Source of the DNA: SVKR01 sp963605115
GTDB lineage: Bacteria; Bacillota; Clostridia; Oscillospirales; Oscillospiraceae
DNA length: 27,635 nt
NCBI GenBank assembly: GCA_963605115.1
Contig: CAVCTM010000018.1
Span: 1 to 27,635 of the forward strand
Direction: 5' to 3'
In this document: piece after piece, positions 6,760 through 13,687 of the stretch
Layout: every line of letters starts with the position of its first letter
How positions within the stretch are numbered: the stretch's first letter is position 1
Notes under the pieces: generated by a model
The model's database searches: none
Seen by the model: only the letters and a program-made list of their open reading frames with translations
Told to the model about the DNA's origin: nothing
Made by a program: the position numbers and the translations under genes

Positions 6760-8019
6760 TTACTCAGCCAGCAGCCGGCGCAGTTCGCGCTCCGCCGTTT
6801 CGTAGATGCGCTCCGGCGCTTCGCCGACGAAAAATTCGCCGCGCTCATAGAGCACGCGCCCGGCGACCATCGTGAGCTCCACGACGTCCTTGCTGCCGCT
6901 GTAGACCAGATTTTTGGGGATATTGATGACGGGCCGCATGCTGGGGCGGCCTAAGTCGACGACGATGAGGTCCGCCTGCTTGCCCGGCGCGATGCCGTCG
7001 CAGTCTATCAGTCCCATCGCCCGCGCGCCGCCGGTGCAGGCGGCGGAGAGCACCGCGCCCGCGTCGCAGGCGGCGGCGTCCATGGTGCGCAGCTTCTGTA
7101 AAATGCAGGCGGTGTACATCTCGCGGAACATGTCGAGCGCGTTGTTGCTGCTCGGTCCGTCCGTGCCGAGGGCGAGGTTCAGCCCCTCGTCCAGATAGCG
7201 CGTCAGCGGGGCGACGCCGCCGGCGAGCTTCGCGTTGCTCGCCGGGCAGCTCACGACCCAGAGCCCGCGCTTTTTGAAAATTTCCACGTCGCGGTCGGCG
7301 AGATACACGCAGTGATATCCGCCGCCGCCGCAGTCATAAAGTCCGAGGGAGTCGAAAAGCTCCGTCGGGGTCATCCCGTGGCGTTCGATGCAGCCCGCCA
7401 CCTCGCTTTTCGTCTCCGAGCTGTGGACAAAAAACGGGGTCTTGTGGCGCTGCACGGTCTCGGCGACGATCTTCATGTCGTCTAAGCTCGTGGTGTACTC
7501 CGCGTGGATGCCGGGGATCATGGAGATGAGCGGATCGAGGCTGTTGAAGCGCAGATATTCGCCCTCCACCTGCTCCGGCGTGCCGTTTTGTCCGCAGAGG
7601 ACGCAGCGGAAGCCGCTGTCGATGCAGCACTGGGCGATGGCGTCGCGGTAATAATACATATCGAAGCAGGCGGTGACGCCGCTCGTGAGATACTCCAGAA
7701 TCGCGAGCTTCGTGAAGGCGTAAACGCGCGCGGCGTTCAGCTTCGCCTCCAGCGGGAAGATCTGGTCAAAAAGCCACGGCTGGAGCGGAACATCGTCCGC
7801 GAGGGAGCGGCAGAAGGTCATCGCCGAGTGGGTGTGGGCGTTTTTGAAGCCCGGCATCAGGAGATGCCCGCCGAGGTCGATCTCGCGGTCGAAGGCGGGC
7901 AGTGTCTCCGGCTTCGCGCCGACGTAAGCGATGCGTGCGCCGTCTACCCATACCTCGTCGTCCGTGACGGCGAGACCGTCCGTCATGGCGAGGACCTTGC
8001 CGTTAAAAAAGCGGATCAT
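6760..8019 (-). CDS. mtaD: Amidohydrolase, MTA/SAH deaminase type
   Basis: A 419-residue metal-dependent amidohydrolase of the group that deaminates 5'-methylthioadenosine, S-adenosylhomocysteine or 5'-deoxyadenosine to the inosine analogues. Metal and catalytic residues are in place: AHTH (H62, H64), HSSET (H199, E202), YHC (H236) and GTDG (D287). The flanking SNAKLAGG and SNNALDMFREM stretches are typical of the family. The start is the ATG at 8019, which overlaps the phosphorylase stop (ATGA) and has GGAGGAGG upstream; a longer frame to 8046 only runs back into deoD. Adjacency to a nucleoside phosphorylase and MtnA points to MTA or 5'-deoxyadenosine as substrate. SAH or guanine-like substrates cannot be excluded from sequence alone. 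Confidence 0.88.
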   Translation of the reverse strand: MIRFFNGKVLAMTDGLAVTDDEVWVDGARIAYVGAKPETLPAFDREIDLGGHLLMPGFKNAHTHSAMTFCRSLADDVPLQPWLFDQIFPLEAKLNAARVYAFTKLAILEYLTSGVTACFDMYYYRDAIAQCCIDSGFRCVLCGQNGTPEQVEGEYLRFNSLDPLISMIPGIHAEYTTSLDDMKIVAETVQRHKTPFFVHSSETKSEVAGCIERHGMTPTELFDSLGLYDCGGGGYHCVYLADRDVEIFKKRGLWVVSCPASNAKLAGGVAPLTRYLDEGLNLALGTDGPSSNNALDMFREMYTACILQKLRTMDAAACDAGAVLSAACTGGARAMGLIDCDGIAPGKQADLIVVDLGRPSMRPVINIPKNLVYSGSKDVVELTMVAGRVLYERGEFFVGEAPERIYETAERELRRLLAE

Positions 8020-8753
8020 GCCTCGCCCTCCTCCGCAAACGCCCACGCCGTTTCGAGCGCGACGCGCATCATGTCGGTGAACGCCTCCTGCCGCTCCGCG
8101 GCGGGGGTCTCCTCCCCGGTCAGGATGTTGTTGGACACGGTCAGGATGCTGAGCGCGCGCTTATGGCAGGCGGCAGCCTCCCAGTAAAGCCCTGCCGTTT
8201 CCATATCGACGGCGAGCATGCCGAGGTCGCGGCAGCGGGTGTTGATTGTGGGGTCGTAGTTATAGAAAACGTCCGTGGAAAACACGCTGCCGACGCGGAC
8301 GGGGATCTCCGCGGCGTCCGCGCTTTCCACCGCGCTGCGCAGCAGATCCCAGTCCGCTGCCGGGGCGAGAACGCCGGGGAAGCCGTACTGCACGGAAAAG
8401 GCGGAGTCCGTGGACGCCGTCATCGGGATGACGAGGCTGCGCAGGGCGAGATCGTCCGCCACGCCGCCGGCGGTGCCGATGCGGAGAATGCTCTCCACGC
8501 CGTAGAGCGTGTAGAGCTCGTGGGCATAAAGCGCCGCGGAGGGGATGCCCATGCCGCTGCCCATGACGGAGATGCGGCGCCCGCGATAGGTGCCGGTATA
8601 GCCGAACATGTTGCGGATATCGTTGAACTGCATGGGATTTTCAAGATAGCGCCCGGCGAGCGTCTTGGCGCGCAGGGGGTCGCCGGGGAAGAGCACGACG
8701 CGCGCAATGTCGCCGACGGCGGCGGCGATATGGAACGACGGGGAGTTGGACAT
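8016..8753 (-). CDS. deoD: DeoD-type purine-nucleoside phosphorylase, Asp-to-Asn variant
   Basis: A 245-residue member of the hexameric (E. coli DeoD) phosphorylase family, which splits purine nucleosides with phosphate into base and ribose-1-phosphate. Visible landmarks are H8, the phosphate loop GDPLRAK (24-30), IRNM (46-49), LRIGTAGG (90-97), VFSTDVFY (157-164) and VDMETAGLY (182-190). The loop that reads TVSDHI in E. coli and Bacillus DeoD reads TVSNNI here (205-210). The general-acid Asp204 of E. coli is therefore Asn208, while the partner Arg217 is kept (R221 in AAER). The E. coli Glu179 position is Asp183. The ribosome site is AAGGAG nine bases before ATG, and the gene lies 24 bp after mtnA. 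The context suggests methylthioinosine or a related 6-oxopurine nucleoside as substrate. Confidence 0.92.
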   Translation of the reverse strand: MSNSPSFHIAAAVGDIARVVLFPGDPLRAKTLAGRYLENPMQFNDIRNMFGYTGTYRGRRISVMGSGMGIPSAALYAHELYTLYGVESILRIGTAGGVADDLALRSLVIPMTASTDSAFSVQYGFPGVLAPAADWDLLRSAVESADAAEIPVRVGSVFSTDVFYNYDPTINTRCRDLGMLAVDMETAGLYWEAAACHKRALSILTVSNNILTGEETPAAERQEAFTDMMRVALETAWAFAEEGEA

Positions 8754-8777
8754 AGCTTTTTTCTCCTTCGTGAAAAG

Positions 8778-9827
8778 TCATTCAAAGAGTTTTGCGAGGC
8801 TTTCGGTATAAGGCGGGCGGCAGACGCCGCGCTCCGTGACGATCCCGGTGATGAGCCCGGCATCCGTCACGTCAAAGGCGGGGTTATAGCACTTCACGTC
8901 CGGCGGCGCCATCGGCGCGGCGTACCACTGCTCGCGCACCTCTGCGCCGTCGCGCAGCTCGATGGGGATGTCCGCACCCGTGCGGCAGATCAGATCAACG
9001 CTGCTGCTCGGACCGAGGACGTAAAACGGGATGCCGTAGTGCTTCGCCAGGATCGCGACGCCGCTCGTGCCGATCTTGTTCGCGGTGTCGCCGTTCGCGG
9101 CGACGCGGTCGCAGCCGACGAAGCACGCCTGCACCCAGCCATTCTTCATTACCATGGACGCCATGTTGTCGCAGATGAGCGTCACGTCCGCGCCGGCGGT
9201 CCGGAGCTCCCAGCTCGTGAGGCGCGCGCCCTGGAGCAGGGGGCGGGTCTCGTCGGCAAACACGCGGAAGCGCAGCCCGCGCTCCGCCCCCAGCAGGATG
9301 GGGCCGAGGGCGGTACCGTAGCGGCTCGTTGCGATGGGTCCGGCGTTGCAGTGGGTCAGCACCCCGTCGCCGGGGCGCAGGAGCGCGAGCCCATGCTCGC
9401 TGATGGCGCGGCAGCGGGCGATGTCCTCGTCCAAAATCGCCTGCGCCTCCGCCGCGAGGCGGGGGCGCAGCGCCGCGGGAGCCTCCTCCGGGTGCTCCGC
9501 CAGAACGCTCTCCATGCGGCGGCAAGCCCAGCCGAGGTTCACCGCCGTGGGGCGCGCCGCGGCGAGGGAAGCCGCCGCGTCGGAAAACGCGCGGTCAAAG
9601 TCCGGGCGCGTCTCCGGCATCCCGGCGGCGAGCGCCGCGAGGGAGAAGCCCGCAAAAATTCCGAGTGCCGGCGCGCCGCGGACGGCGAGGGTCTGCACCG
9701 CCTCCCGCATCCCGGCGAGAGAGCGCAGCGTCAGATATTCCCGACGGAGCGGCAGGGCGCGCTGGTCCAGAATGACGACGCTCGCCCCGTCCGCTCCGGG
9801 CTGGATATGGTCGATGCGCTCCGGCAT
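8778..9827 (-). CDS. mtnA: S-methyl-5-thioribose-1-phosphate isomerase
   Basis: A 349-residue aldose-ketose isomerase of the methionine salvage pathway, converting 5-methylthioribose-1-phosphate to the ribulose isomer. The catalytic pair known for Bacillus MtnA is present at the same numbers, Cys160 in THCNAGPIATSRYGTALG and Asp240 in VGCDRVAANGDTANKIGT. RGAPALG (50-56) and the C-terminal NPAFDVTDAGLITG also fit the family and separate it from eIF2B-like relatives. The ATG at 9827 overlaps the nitroreductase stop by one base (TGATG) and has GGGAG eight bases upstream; a TTG one codon earlier is less likely. No mtnK, mtnN, mtnB, mtnW or mtnD is in the window. Confidence 0.95.
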   Translation of the reverse strand: MPERIDHIQPGADGASVVILDQRALPLRREYLTLRSLAGMREAVQTLAVRGAPALGIFAGFSLAALAAGMPETRPDFDRAFSDAAASLAAARPTAVNLGWACRRMESVLAEHPEEAPAALRPRLAAEAQAILDEDIARCRAISEHGLALLRPGDGVLTHCNAGPIATSRYGTALGPILLGAERGLRFRVFADETRPLLQGARLTSWELRTAGADVTLICDNMASMVMKNGWVQACFVGCDRVAANGDTANKIGTSGVAILAKHYGIPFYVLGPSSSVDLICRTGADIPIELRDGAEVREQWYAAPMAPPDVKCYNPAFDVTDAGLITGIVTERGVCRPPYTESLAKLFE

Positions 9828-10339
9828 CAATAGTGCTCCCAGCGGACCTTTTCGGGCTTGTAGCGGTCGTCCATCGGCTTTTCCGCGACCTTATAGCCGC
9901 AGGTCAGCACCGCGAAGGGCACGACGCCCTCCGGCAGGGCGAGCAGCTCGGTCAGGTATTTCACCTTTTCCGGATAGGGCCAGCAGCTCAGCCAGCAGCC
10001 GCCGAGACCGAGGTCCTCCTCCGCGAGCAGGATCGTCTGGCACACGGCGCCCATATCGCACGCCCAGATGTTTTCGACGCGCCTGTCGTTCCGCAGGTCC
10101 GCGAGCGGGATGATCAGCATCGGCGCGTTTTTGGCGCTGACGGTCTCCGGGCTCGCCTGCGAGACGCGCAGGATGAGGTCCTTGTCGGTCACGACGAGAA
10201 ACTCCCACTCCTGCGCGTTGTGGCCCGTTGGGGTCTGCATCGCGGCGCGCAGGATGCGCTCGACCTTCTCCGGCTCGACCGGCGTGTCCTGAAATTTGCG
10301 GATGGAGCGGCGCTTCAGAATGGTCTCGATGGTATCCAT
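9827..10339 (-). CDS. Nitroreductase family protein
   Basis: A 170-residue FMN-dependent oxidoreductase of the nitroreductase family. The FMN-binding RRSIRKF lies near the N terminus, followed by AAMQTPTGHNAQEWEFLVV. ACDMGAVCQTILLAEEDLGLGGCW lies in the middle, where the second flavin contact usually sits. Members reduce quinones, nitro compounds or flavins with NAD(P)H, so the physiological substrate is unknown. It is the first gene of the operon. The start may be ATG 10339 (AAGGAG ten bases away) or TTG 10342 (seven bases away). Its stop overlaps mtnA, so it is translationally linked to the salvage genes, but no biochemical reason for this is obvious. Confidence 0.88.
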   Translation of the reverse strand: MDTIETILKRRSIRKFQDTPVEPEKVERILRAAMQTPTGHNAQEWEFLVVTDKDLILRVSQASPETVSAKNAPMLIIPLADLRNDRRVENIWACDMGAVCQTILLAEEDLGLGGCWLSCWPYPEKVKYLTELLALPEGVVPFAVLTCGYKVAEKPMDDRYKPEKVRWEHY

Positions 10340-10363
10340 CAATGATCGTCTCCTTTTGTATAC

Positions 10364-10391
10364 TTTATAGTAATGGTTTAGCCTTTCTAAA
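10364..10391 (-). promoter_or_regulatory. Candidate promoter of the nitroreductase-mtnA-deoD-mtaD operon
   Basis: On the minus strand TTTAGA (10391-10386) and TATAAA (10369-10364) are 16 bp apart, about 25 bp before the start codon. The -35 is a weak match, and it lies at the very edge of the R2 element, whose terminal CTTTTTTAG supplies it. Confidence 0.35.
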
Positions 10392-10570
10392 AAAGCCTCG
10401 CAGAGTTCGCGCCCGCAGGCGCGAATAAAGTCTGATCCATTTTTCGGCGCGACACGTGCGTGCCGAAAAATACTCTGCGCGGAGCGAACGTGCGCCCCTT
10501 CGGGGGCGTGCGCTGAGCGGAGTGAATCCTTTTCAACCGAGAGCCCAGCGAAGCGGGTCTCGGTTGAGTT
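10391..10570 (-). repeat. R2 multi-hairpin element, copy 1
   Basis: About 180 bp, nearly identical to 25475-25653. In the direction of transcription it contains, in order, a stem of CAACCGAGA with TCTCGGTTG, a GGATTCACTCCGCTCAGCGC segment and a stem of GTGCGCCCC-type arms. Then come a long stem TTTTTCGGC/GCCGAAAAA with a CGTG core, a TTCGCGCC/GGCGCGAA stem and the closing CTCTGCGAGGC. No open frame fits it. It fills most of the 279-bp gap between dpaB and the nitroreductase gene. Confidence 0.85.
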
Positions 10571-10621
10571 GTTTTGATGCGGCTATTCTACCACAGTTTT
10601 CCCGTTTCTCCAATAGCTAAT

Positions 10622-11191
10622 TTACCCGAAAATGGGCTGGATCTGCCGCCCCTCCTTTGCCGCTAAAATGGTCGCCTCCAGCTTGTCGTAATCCGCGGCG
10701 AGGGAGCGGGGCTTCGCCTCCGGCGCGTCCTGGGAAAGCGGCACGAAATAGTAGTGGCGGCGGTTTAGCAGCTCGCCGAGATTCTTCGCCGAGGCGGAGA
10801 GACCGTCGTTGCTGCCGAAGGCGAGCACCACGGGGCTCCCGCCGCGCAGATGGGACTTCACCGCCATCGTCACCGCCGTGTCCGTGATCCCGGCGGCGAG
10901 CTTTGCGAGCGTATTGCCCGTGCAGGGCGCGACGGCGAGTACGTCGAACATCGCCTTCGGACCGATGGGCTCCGCGTCCGCGATCGTATGGAGCACGCTT
11001 CGGTGCGTGATCTTCTCCAGCCGCCGGATGTGCTCCGCCGCCGCGCCGAAGCGCGTGTCGGTCCCGTAAGCCGTCTCGGACATGATCGCCGTCACGTCGT
11101 ATTTCGCCGCGAGCGCCTCCGCCGCGGCGACGGCTTTTTCAAAGGTGCAGAACGAGCCGGTCAGCGCCAGCCCGATGCGCAGCTTTTCCAT
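10622..11191 (-). CDS. dpaB: Dipicolinate synthase subunit B
   Basis: A 189-residue flavoprotein-like protein matching SpoVFB/DpaB, the second subunit of the enzyme that oxidises dihydrodipicolinate to dipicolinate in the mother cell; the product accumulates with calcium in the spore core. Hallmarks are the N-terminal GLALTGSFCTFEKA (7-20) and VAPCTGNTLAKLAAGITD (87-104), where the phosphopantothenoylcysteine-decarboxylase-like fold binds its cofactor. The C-terminal RRHYYFVPLSQD also fits. Length is usual. GGAGGAG precedes the ATG by nine bases, and only 3 bp separate it from dpaA. Presence of this pair implies that the organism forms, or recently formed, heat-resistant spores. Confidence 0.95.
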   Translation of the reverse strand: MEKLRIGLALTGSFCTFEKAVAAAEALAAKYDVTAIMSETAYGTDTRFGAAAEHIRRLEKITHRSVLHTIADAEPIGPKAMFDVLAVAPCTGNTLAKLAAGITDTAVTMAVKSHLRGGSPVVLAFGSNDGLSASAKNLGELLNRRHYYFVPLSQDAPEAKPRSLAADYDKLEATILAAKEGRQIQPIFG

Positions 11192-11194
11192 GAT

Positions 11195-12022
11195 CTATCG
11201 CTCCTCCCGCAAAATCGCATACACCGCGCCGCGCACCGCCTTGGCAGCCGCCTCCGGCGCGGTCTTTCCCGGCAGCCCGGACGCGAGCTGCACCTTCCTG
11301 CCGAGCCGCTCCGCCGCCGCGGAGTCGATGCCGTAAGGCGGGCTCGCGAGCTCGATGAGCGCCGCGCCCGGCAGCGCCCGGAGCTCCCGCTCGCCCAGCA
11401 CCGGGGCGGGCACCGTGTTCACGATGAAGTCAAACTCTCCGCCGAGCCCGGCGAAGCTCACCGCGCGCACGCCGTCGCATTCCGCCGCCGCCCGCTGCGC
11501 CGAAGCGCGCGCCGCGGCTGTCACCTCCGCACCGAGCGCGCGCAGCCTCCGCGCCAGCAGGCGCCCGATGCGCCCGTAGCCTGAGATGAGCACGCGGCTG
11601 CCGGCAAGCGCGTCCGGCGACGCGAGCAGCAGCGCGAGCGCGCCCTCCGCCGTTAAAAGCGCGTTTTGCAGCGTGAACGACTCGCGGCGGAAATAGTCAT
11701 AGAGCGGCAGCGCGTTCACGCGGCAGGCTGCCGCGGTCTTTTCCCCGACCTGCCCGGCGCAGACCGGCGTCCCCGCCCGCGCAAAGCTCAGAAGCTCGCC
11801 GGGGCACCATTCCCGCTCGCCGAGCGGCGCGAAGAGCAGCCCACCGCGCTCGCAGGGCAGGGGCAGCACGAGGCAGTCCGCCTCCGCCAGTGCCTCCGCC
11901 GGGTCTGCGGCGCAGCGCAGTGCCCGCTCCAGCGCAAAGGGCTGCACCGTATGTCCGTCCCGCCGCAGCAGCCGCACGAGCCGCACGGCGCGCTCATCTC
12001 CGCCAAAAACGGCAAAATTCAT
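11195..12022 (-). CDS. dpaA: Dipicolinate synthase subunit A
   Basis: A 275-residue Rossmann-fold protein matching SpoVFA/DpaA. The N-terminal NFAVFGGDER opens the protein, GYGRIG (148-153) is the dinucleotide-binding loop, VNTVPAPVL lies at 201-209, and the C-terminal SGLPGKTAP (248-256) is characteristic of the subunit. I chose the ATG at 12022 because GGAGGTGA stands seven bases before it and the protein begins as expected. An upstream in-frame ATG would add 23 residues with no homology. It lies directly before dpaB and together they form the complete enzyme. Expression is expected late in the mother cell; see the candidate promoter at 12044. Confidence 0.93.
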   Translation of the reverse strand: MNFAVFGGDERAVRLVRLLRRDGHTVQPFALERALRCAADPAEALAEADCLVLPLPCERGGLLFAPLGEREWCPGELLSFARAGTPVCAGQVGEKTAAACRVNALPLYDYFRRESFTLQNALLTAEGALALLLASPDALAGSRVLISGYGRIGRLLARRLRALGAEVTAAARASAQRAAAECDGVRAVSFAGLGGEFDFIVNTVPAPVLGERELRALPGAALIELASPPYGIDSAAAERLGRKVQLASGLPGKTAPEAAAKAVRGAVYAILREER

Positions 12023-12043
12023 CTCACCGTCACCTCCTGCGCC

Positions 12044-12052
12044 CATCTTATG
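12044..12052 (-). promoter_or_regulatory. Candidate mother-cell sigma (E/K type) -10 for dpaAB
   Basis: On the minus strand CATAAGATG matches the CATAnnnT -10 pattern of sigma-K/sigma-E promoters. CACAC lies about 15 bp upstream, where a sigma-K -35 (AC) would sit. The leader would be only about 15 nt and just hold the GGAGGTGA. The site is inferred from pattern and from the known mother-cell timing of spoVF. Confidence 0.35.
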
Positions 12053-12066
12053 CCGGGGACCGGAGA

Positions 12067-12290
12067 GTGTGAAAAAAACTCCTGCGAGCACGCGAATTTA
12101 AAGGCTCCCCTGTGTAAGGGGAGCTGGCGCGGCGCAGCCGCGACTGAGGGGTTGTAGGCTTGCGTAAACGCCGAGCTTGGATGTTACGGAAGCTTACAAC
12201 CCTCCAGTCAGCGCTGCGCGCTGACAGCCTCCCTTGCACTTCGGAGGCCTTTAAATGGTGTGCCGTCGCCGCCTGTGAAAAATTAGACTT
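12067..12290 (-). repeat. R1 dispersed palindromic element, copy D (complete)
   Basis: Reads in the opposite direction to copy C. It starts with GTGTGAAAAAAACTCC and contains GGCTCCCCTGTGTAAGGGGA, a GCGCGGCGCAGCCGCG hairpin, GACTGAGGGGTTGT, ACAACCCTCCAGTCAGCGC and GACAGCCTCCCTTGCACTTC. It ends in a diverged GTGAAAAATTAG. It fills most of the 342-bp divergent gap between dpaA and thyA, leaving both promoters outside. Confidence 0.83.
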
Positions 12291-12299
12291 GTGGATGCC

Positions 12300-12328
12300 T
12301 TGCTTTTCCCACAACGGCTTGCTATAAT
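12300..12328 (+). promoter_or_regulatory. Sigma-A promoter of thyA-dfrA
   Basis: TTGCTT (12300-12305) and TATAAT (12323-12328) are separated by 17 bp. They lie 36 bp before the thyA start codon and just outside the end of repeat copy D. Confidence 0.7.
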
Positions 12329-12364
12329 GGCAGACAGAAAAAATCGATCATGGAGGAGACCGCT

Positions 12365-13195
12365 ATGAGCTACGCCGACGAGGTGTTTATCCAAAACTGC
12401 CGCGACATTCTGGAAAACGGCGTGTGGGACACGGACCGCGAGGTGCGCCCCCGCTGGGAAGACGGCACGCCCGCCCACACCGTCAAGAAATTCGGCATCG
12501 TGAACCGCTACGATCTGCAAAAGGAGTTCCCCATCCTGACGGTCCGCCGCCAGTATTTCAAGAGCGCCGTGGACGAGCTGCTCTGGATCTGGCAGAAAAA
12601 GAGCAACAACATCCACGACCTCGGCAGCCACGTCTGGGACGCTTGGGCGGACGAGACCGGCAGCATCGGCAAGGCCTACGGCTACCAGCTCGGCGTGAAG
12701 CACCACTACCCGGAGGGGGACTTCGATCAGGTCGACAAGGTGATCTGGGACCTGAAAAATAACCCCGCCTCCCGGCGCATCATGACGAATATCTATACCT
12801 TCGCCGACCTCTCCGAGATGGCGCTCTACCCCTGCGCTTATTCCATGACCTTCAACGTCAGCGGCAATGTCCTGAATGGCATCCTGAACCAGCGCAGTCA
12901 GGACATGCTCGCCGCCAACGGCTGGAACGTCATGCAGTACAGCGCGCTGCTCTGCATGATGGCGCAGGTCGCGGGGCTCGTCCCCGGCGAGCTGGTCCAC
13001 GTCATCGCCGACTGCCACATCTATGACCGCCACGTCGACGCCATCCGCAGGATCATCGAAAACGAGCCCTATCCCGCCCCGAAGGTGACGCTCGACCCGA
13101 CGATCCGCGATTTTTACGCCTTCACGAAAAACAGCTTCACCGTGGAAAACTATCAGTACCACGAGTTCACGGGAAAAATTCCCGTCGCGGTCTGA
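12365..13195 (+). CDS. thyA: Thymidylate synthase
   Basis: A 276-residue ThyA-type thymidylate synthase that methylates dUMP to dTMP with methylene-tetrahydrofolate. The catalytic cysteine is Cys157 in ALYPCAYS. The arginine pair that binds phosphate is in ASRRIM (135-140), QRSQDML (176-182) is the dUMP-binding segment, and CHIYDRH (217-223) matches the usual HIY motif. Some positions differ from E. coli (NGWNVMQYS in place of the GLPFN-type loop). The ATG at 12365 has GGAGGAG six bases before it, and a longer frame from 12350 would start inside that ribosome site. It shares a TGATG junction with the dihydrofolate reductase gene, which regenerates its folate product. Confidence 0.95.
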   Translation: MSYADEVFIQNCRDILENGVWDTDREVRPRWEDGTPAHTVKKFGIVNRYDLQKEFPILTVRRQYFKSAVDELLWIWQKKSNNIHDLGSHVWDAWADETGSIGKAYGYQLGVKHHYPEGDFDQVDKVIWDLKNNPASRRIMTNIYTFADLSEMALYPCAYSMTFNVSGNVLNGILNQRSQDMLAANGWNVMQYSALLCMMAQVAGLVPGELVHVIADCHIYDRHVDAIRRIIENEPYPAPKVTLDPTIRDFYAFTKNSFTVENYQYHEFTGKIPVAV

Positions 13196-13683
13196 TGGCG
13201 GGGCTGGAGGCGATCGTCGCCGTTTACGGCGACTGGGGCATCGGCGCGGACGGGACGCAGCCCGTCGCCGTCTCCGCGGACCGGAAGCATTTCCGCGACC
13301 TCACGATGGGCGCGGCGGTGATCGTCGGGTGCAGAACGCTCGCCGATTTTCCCGGCGGCAGACCGCTGAAGGGCAGGACGAACATCGTTTTGAGCCGCAC
13401 GGCGGAGCCGGTCGAGGGCGCGGTCATGGCGCGCTCTCCGGCGGAGGCGCTCGAAAAGGCGGCGGAATACCCCCGCACCCTCTGCATCGGCGGTGCAAGC
13501 GTCTATAAGGAGCTCTTCCCCCACTTTGCACGCGTTTACGTCACGAAGCTCGACGCCACGCCCCACTCCGATGCGTTTTTCCCGGATCTGGACGCCGACC
13601 CCGCATGGTGCATCGCAGAAGAAGGCGAGGAGCAGGAGGAAAACGGCGTAAGGTTCCGGTTTCTGGTTTACGAAAGAAGATAA
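13195..13683 (+). CDS. dfrA: Dihydrofolate reductase, divergent
   Basis: A 162-residue dihydrofolate reductase that reduces dihydrofolate formed by ThyA. The core pattern is kept: EAIVAVYGDWGIG (5-17), the acidic catalytic residue D29 in SADRKHF, VIVGCRTL (42-49), GRTNIVLSR (60-68) and IGGASVYKEL (98-107). The segment that reads PWNLPADL in E. coli reads PVAVSADR here. The conserved Trp22 is thus Val24 and the Pro before the acid is Ser27. Such changes sit next to the folate/trimethoprim pocket. The ATG overlaps the last base of the thyA stop codon. Length is normal and nothing suggests a pseudogene. Confidence 0.9.
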   Translation: MAGLEAIVAVYGDWGIGADGTQPVAVSADRKHFRDLTMGAAVIVGCRTLADFPGGRPLKGRTNIVLSRTAEPVEGAVMARSPAEALEKAAEYPRTLCIGGASVYKELFPHFARVYVTKLDATPHSDAFFPDLDADPAWCIAEEGEEQEENGVRFRFLVYERR

Positions 13684-13687
13684 ATGC

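Noticed and set aside
8163..9833. Long plus-strand open frame opposite deoD and mtnA (556 codons)
   Set aside because: It crosses two well-supported minus-strand genes and has antisense-type composition. The same reasoning removes the long minus frames at 15835-17070 and 25710-27422.
10343..10621. Riboswitch (for example SAM-type) ahead of the methionine-salvage operon
   Set aside because: The structured DNA there is the R2 repeat, which also occurs upstream of the unrelated gene at 25746. I see no SAM-riboswitch core motifs.
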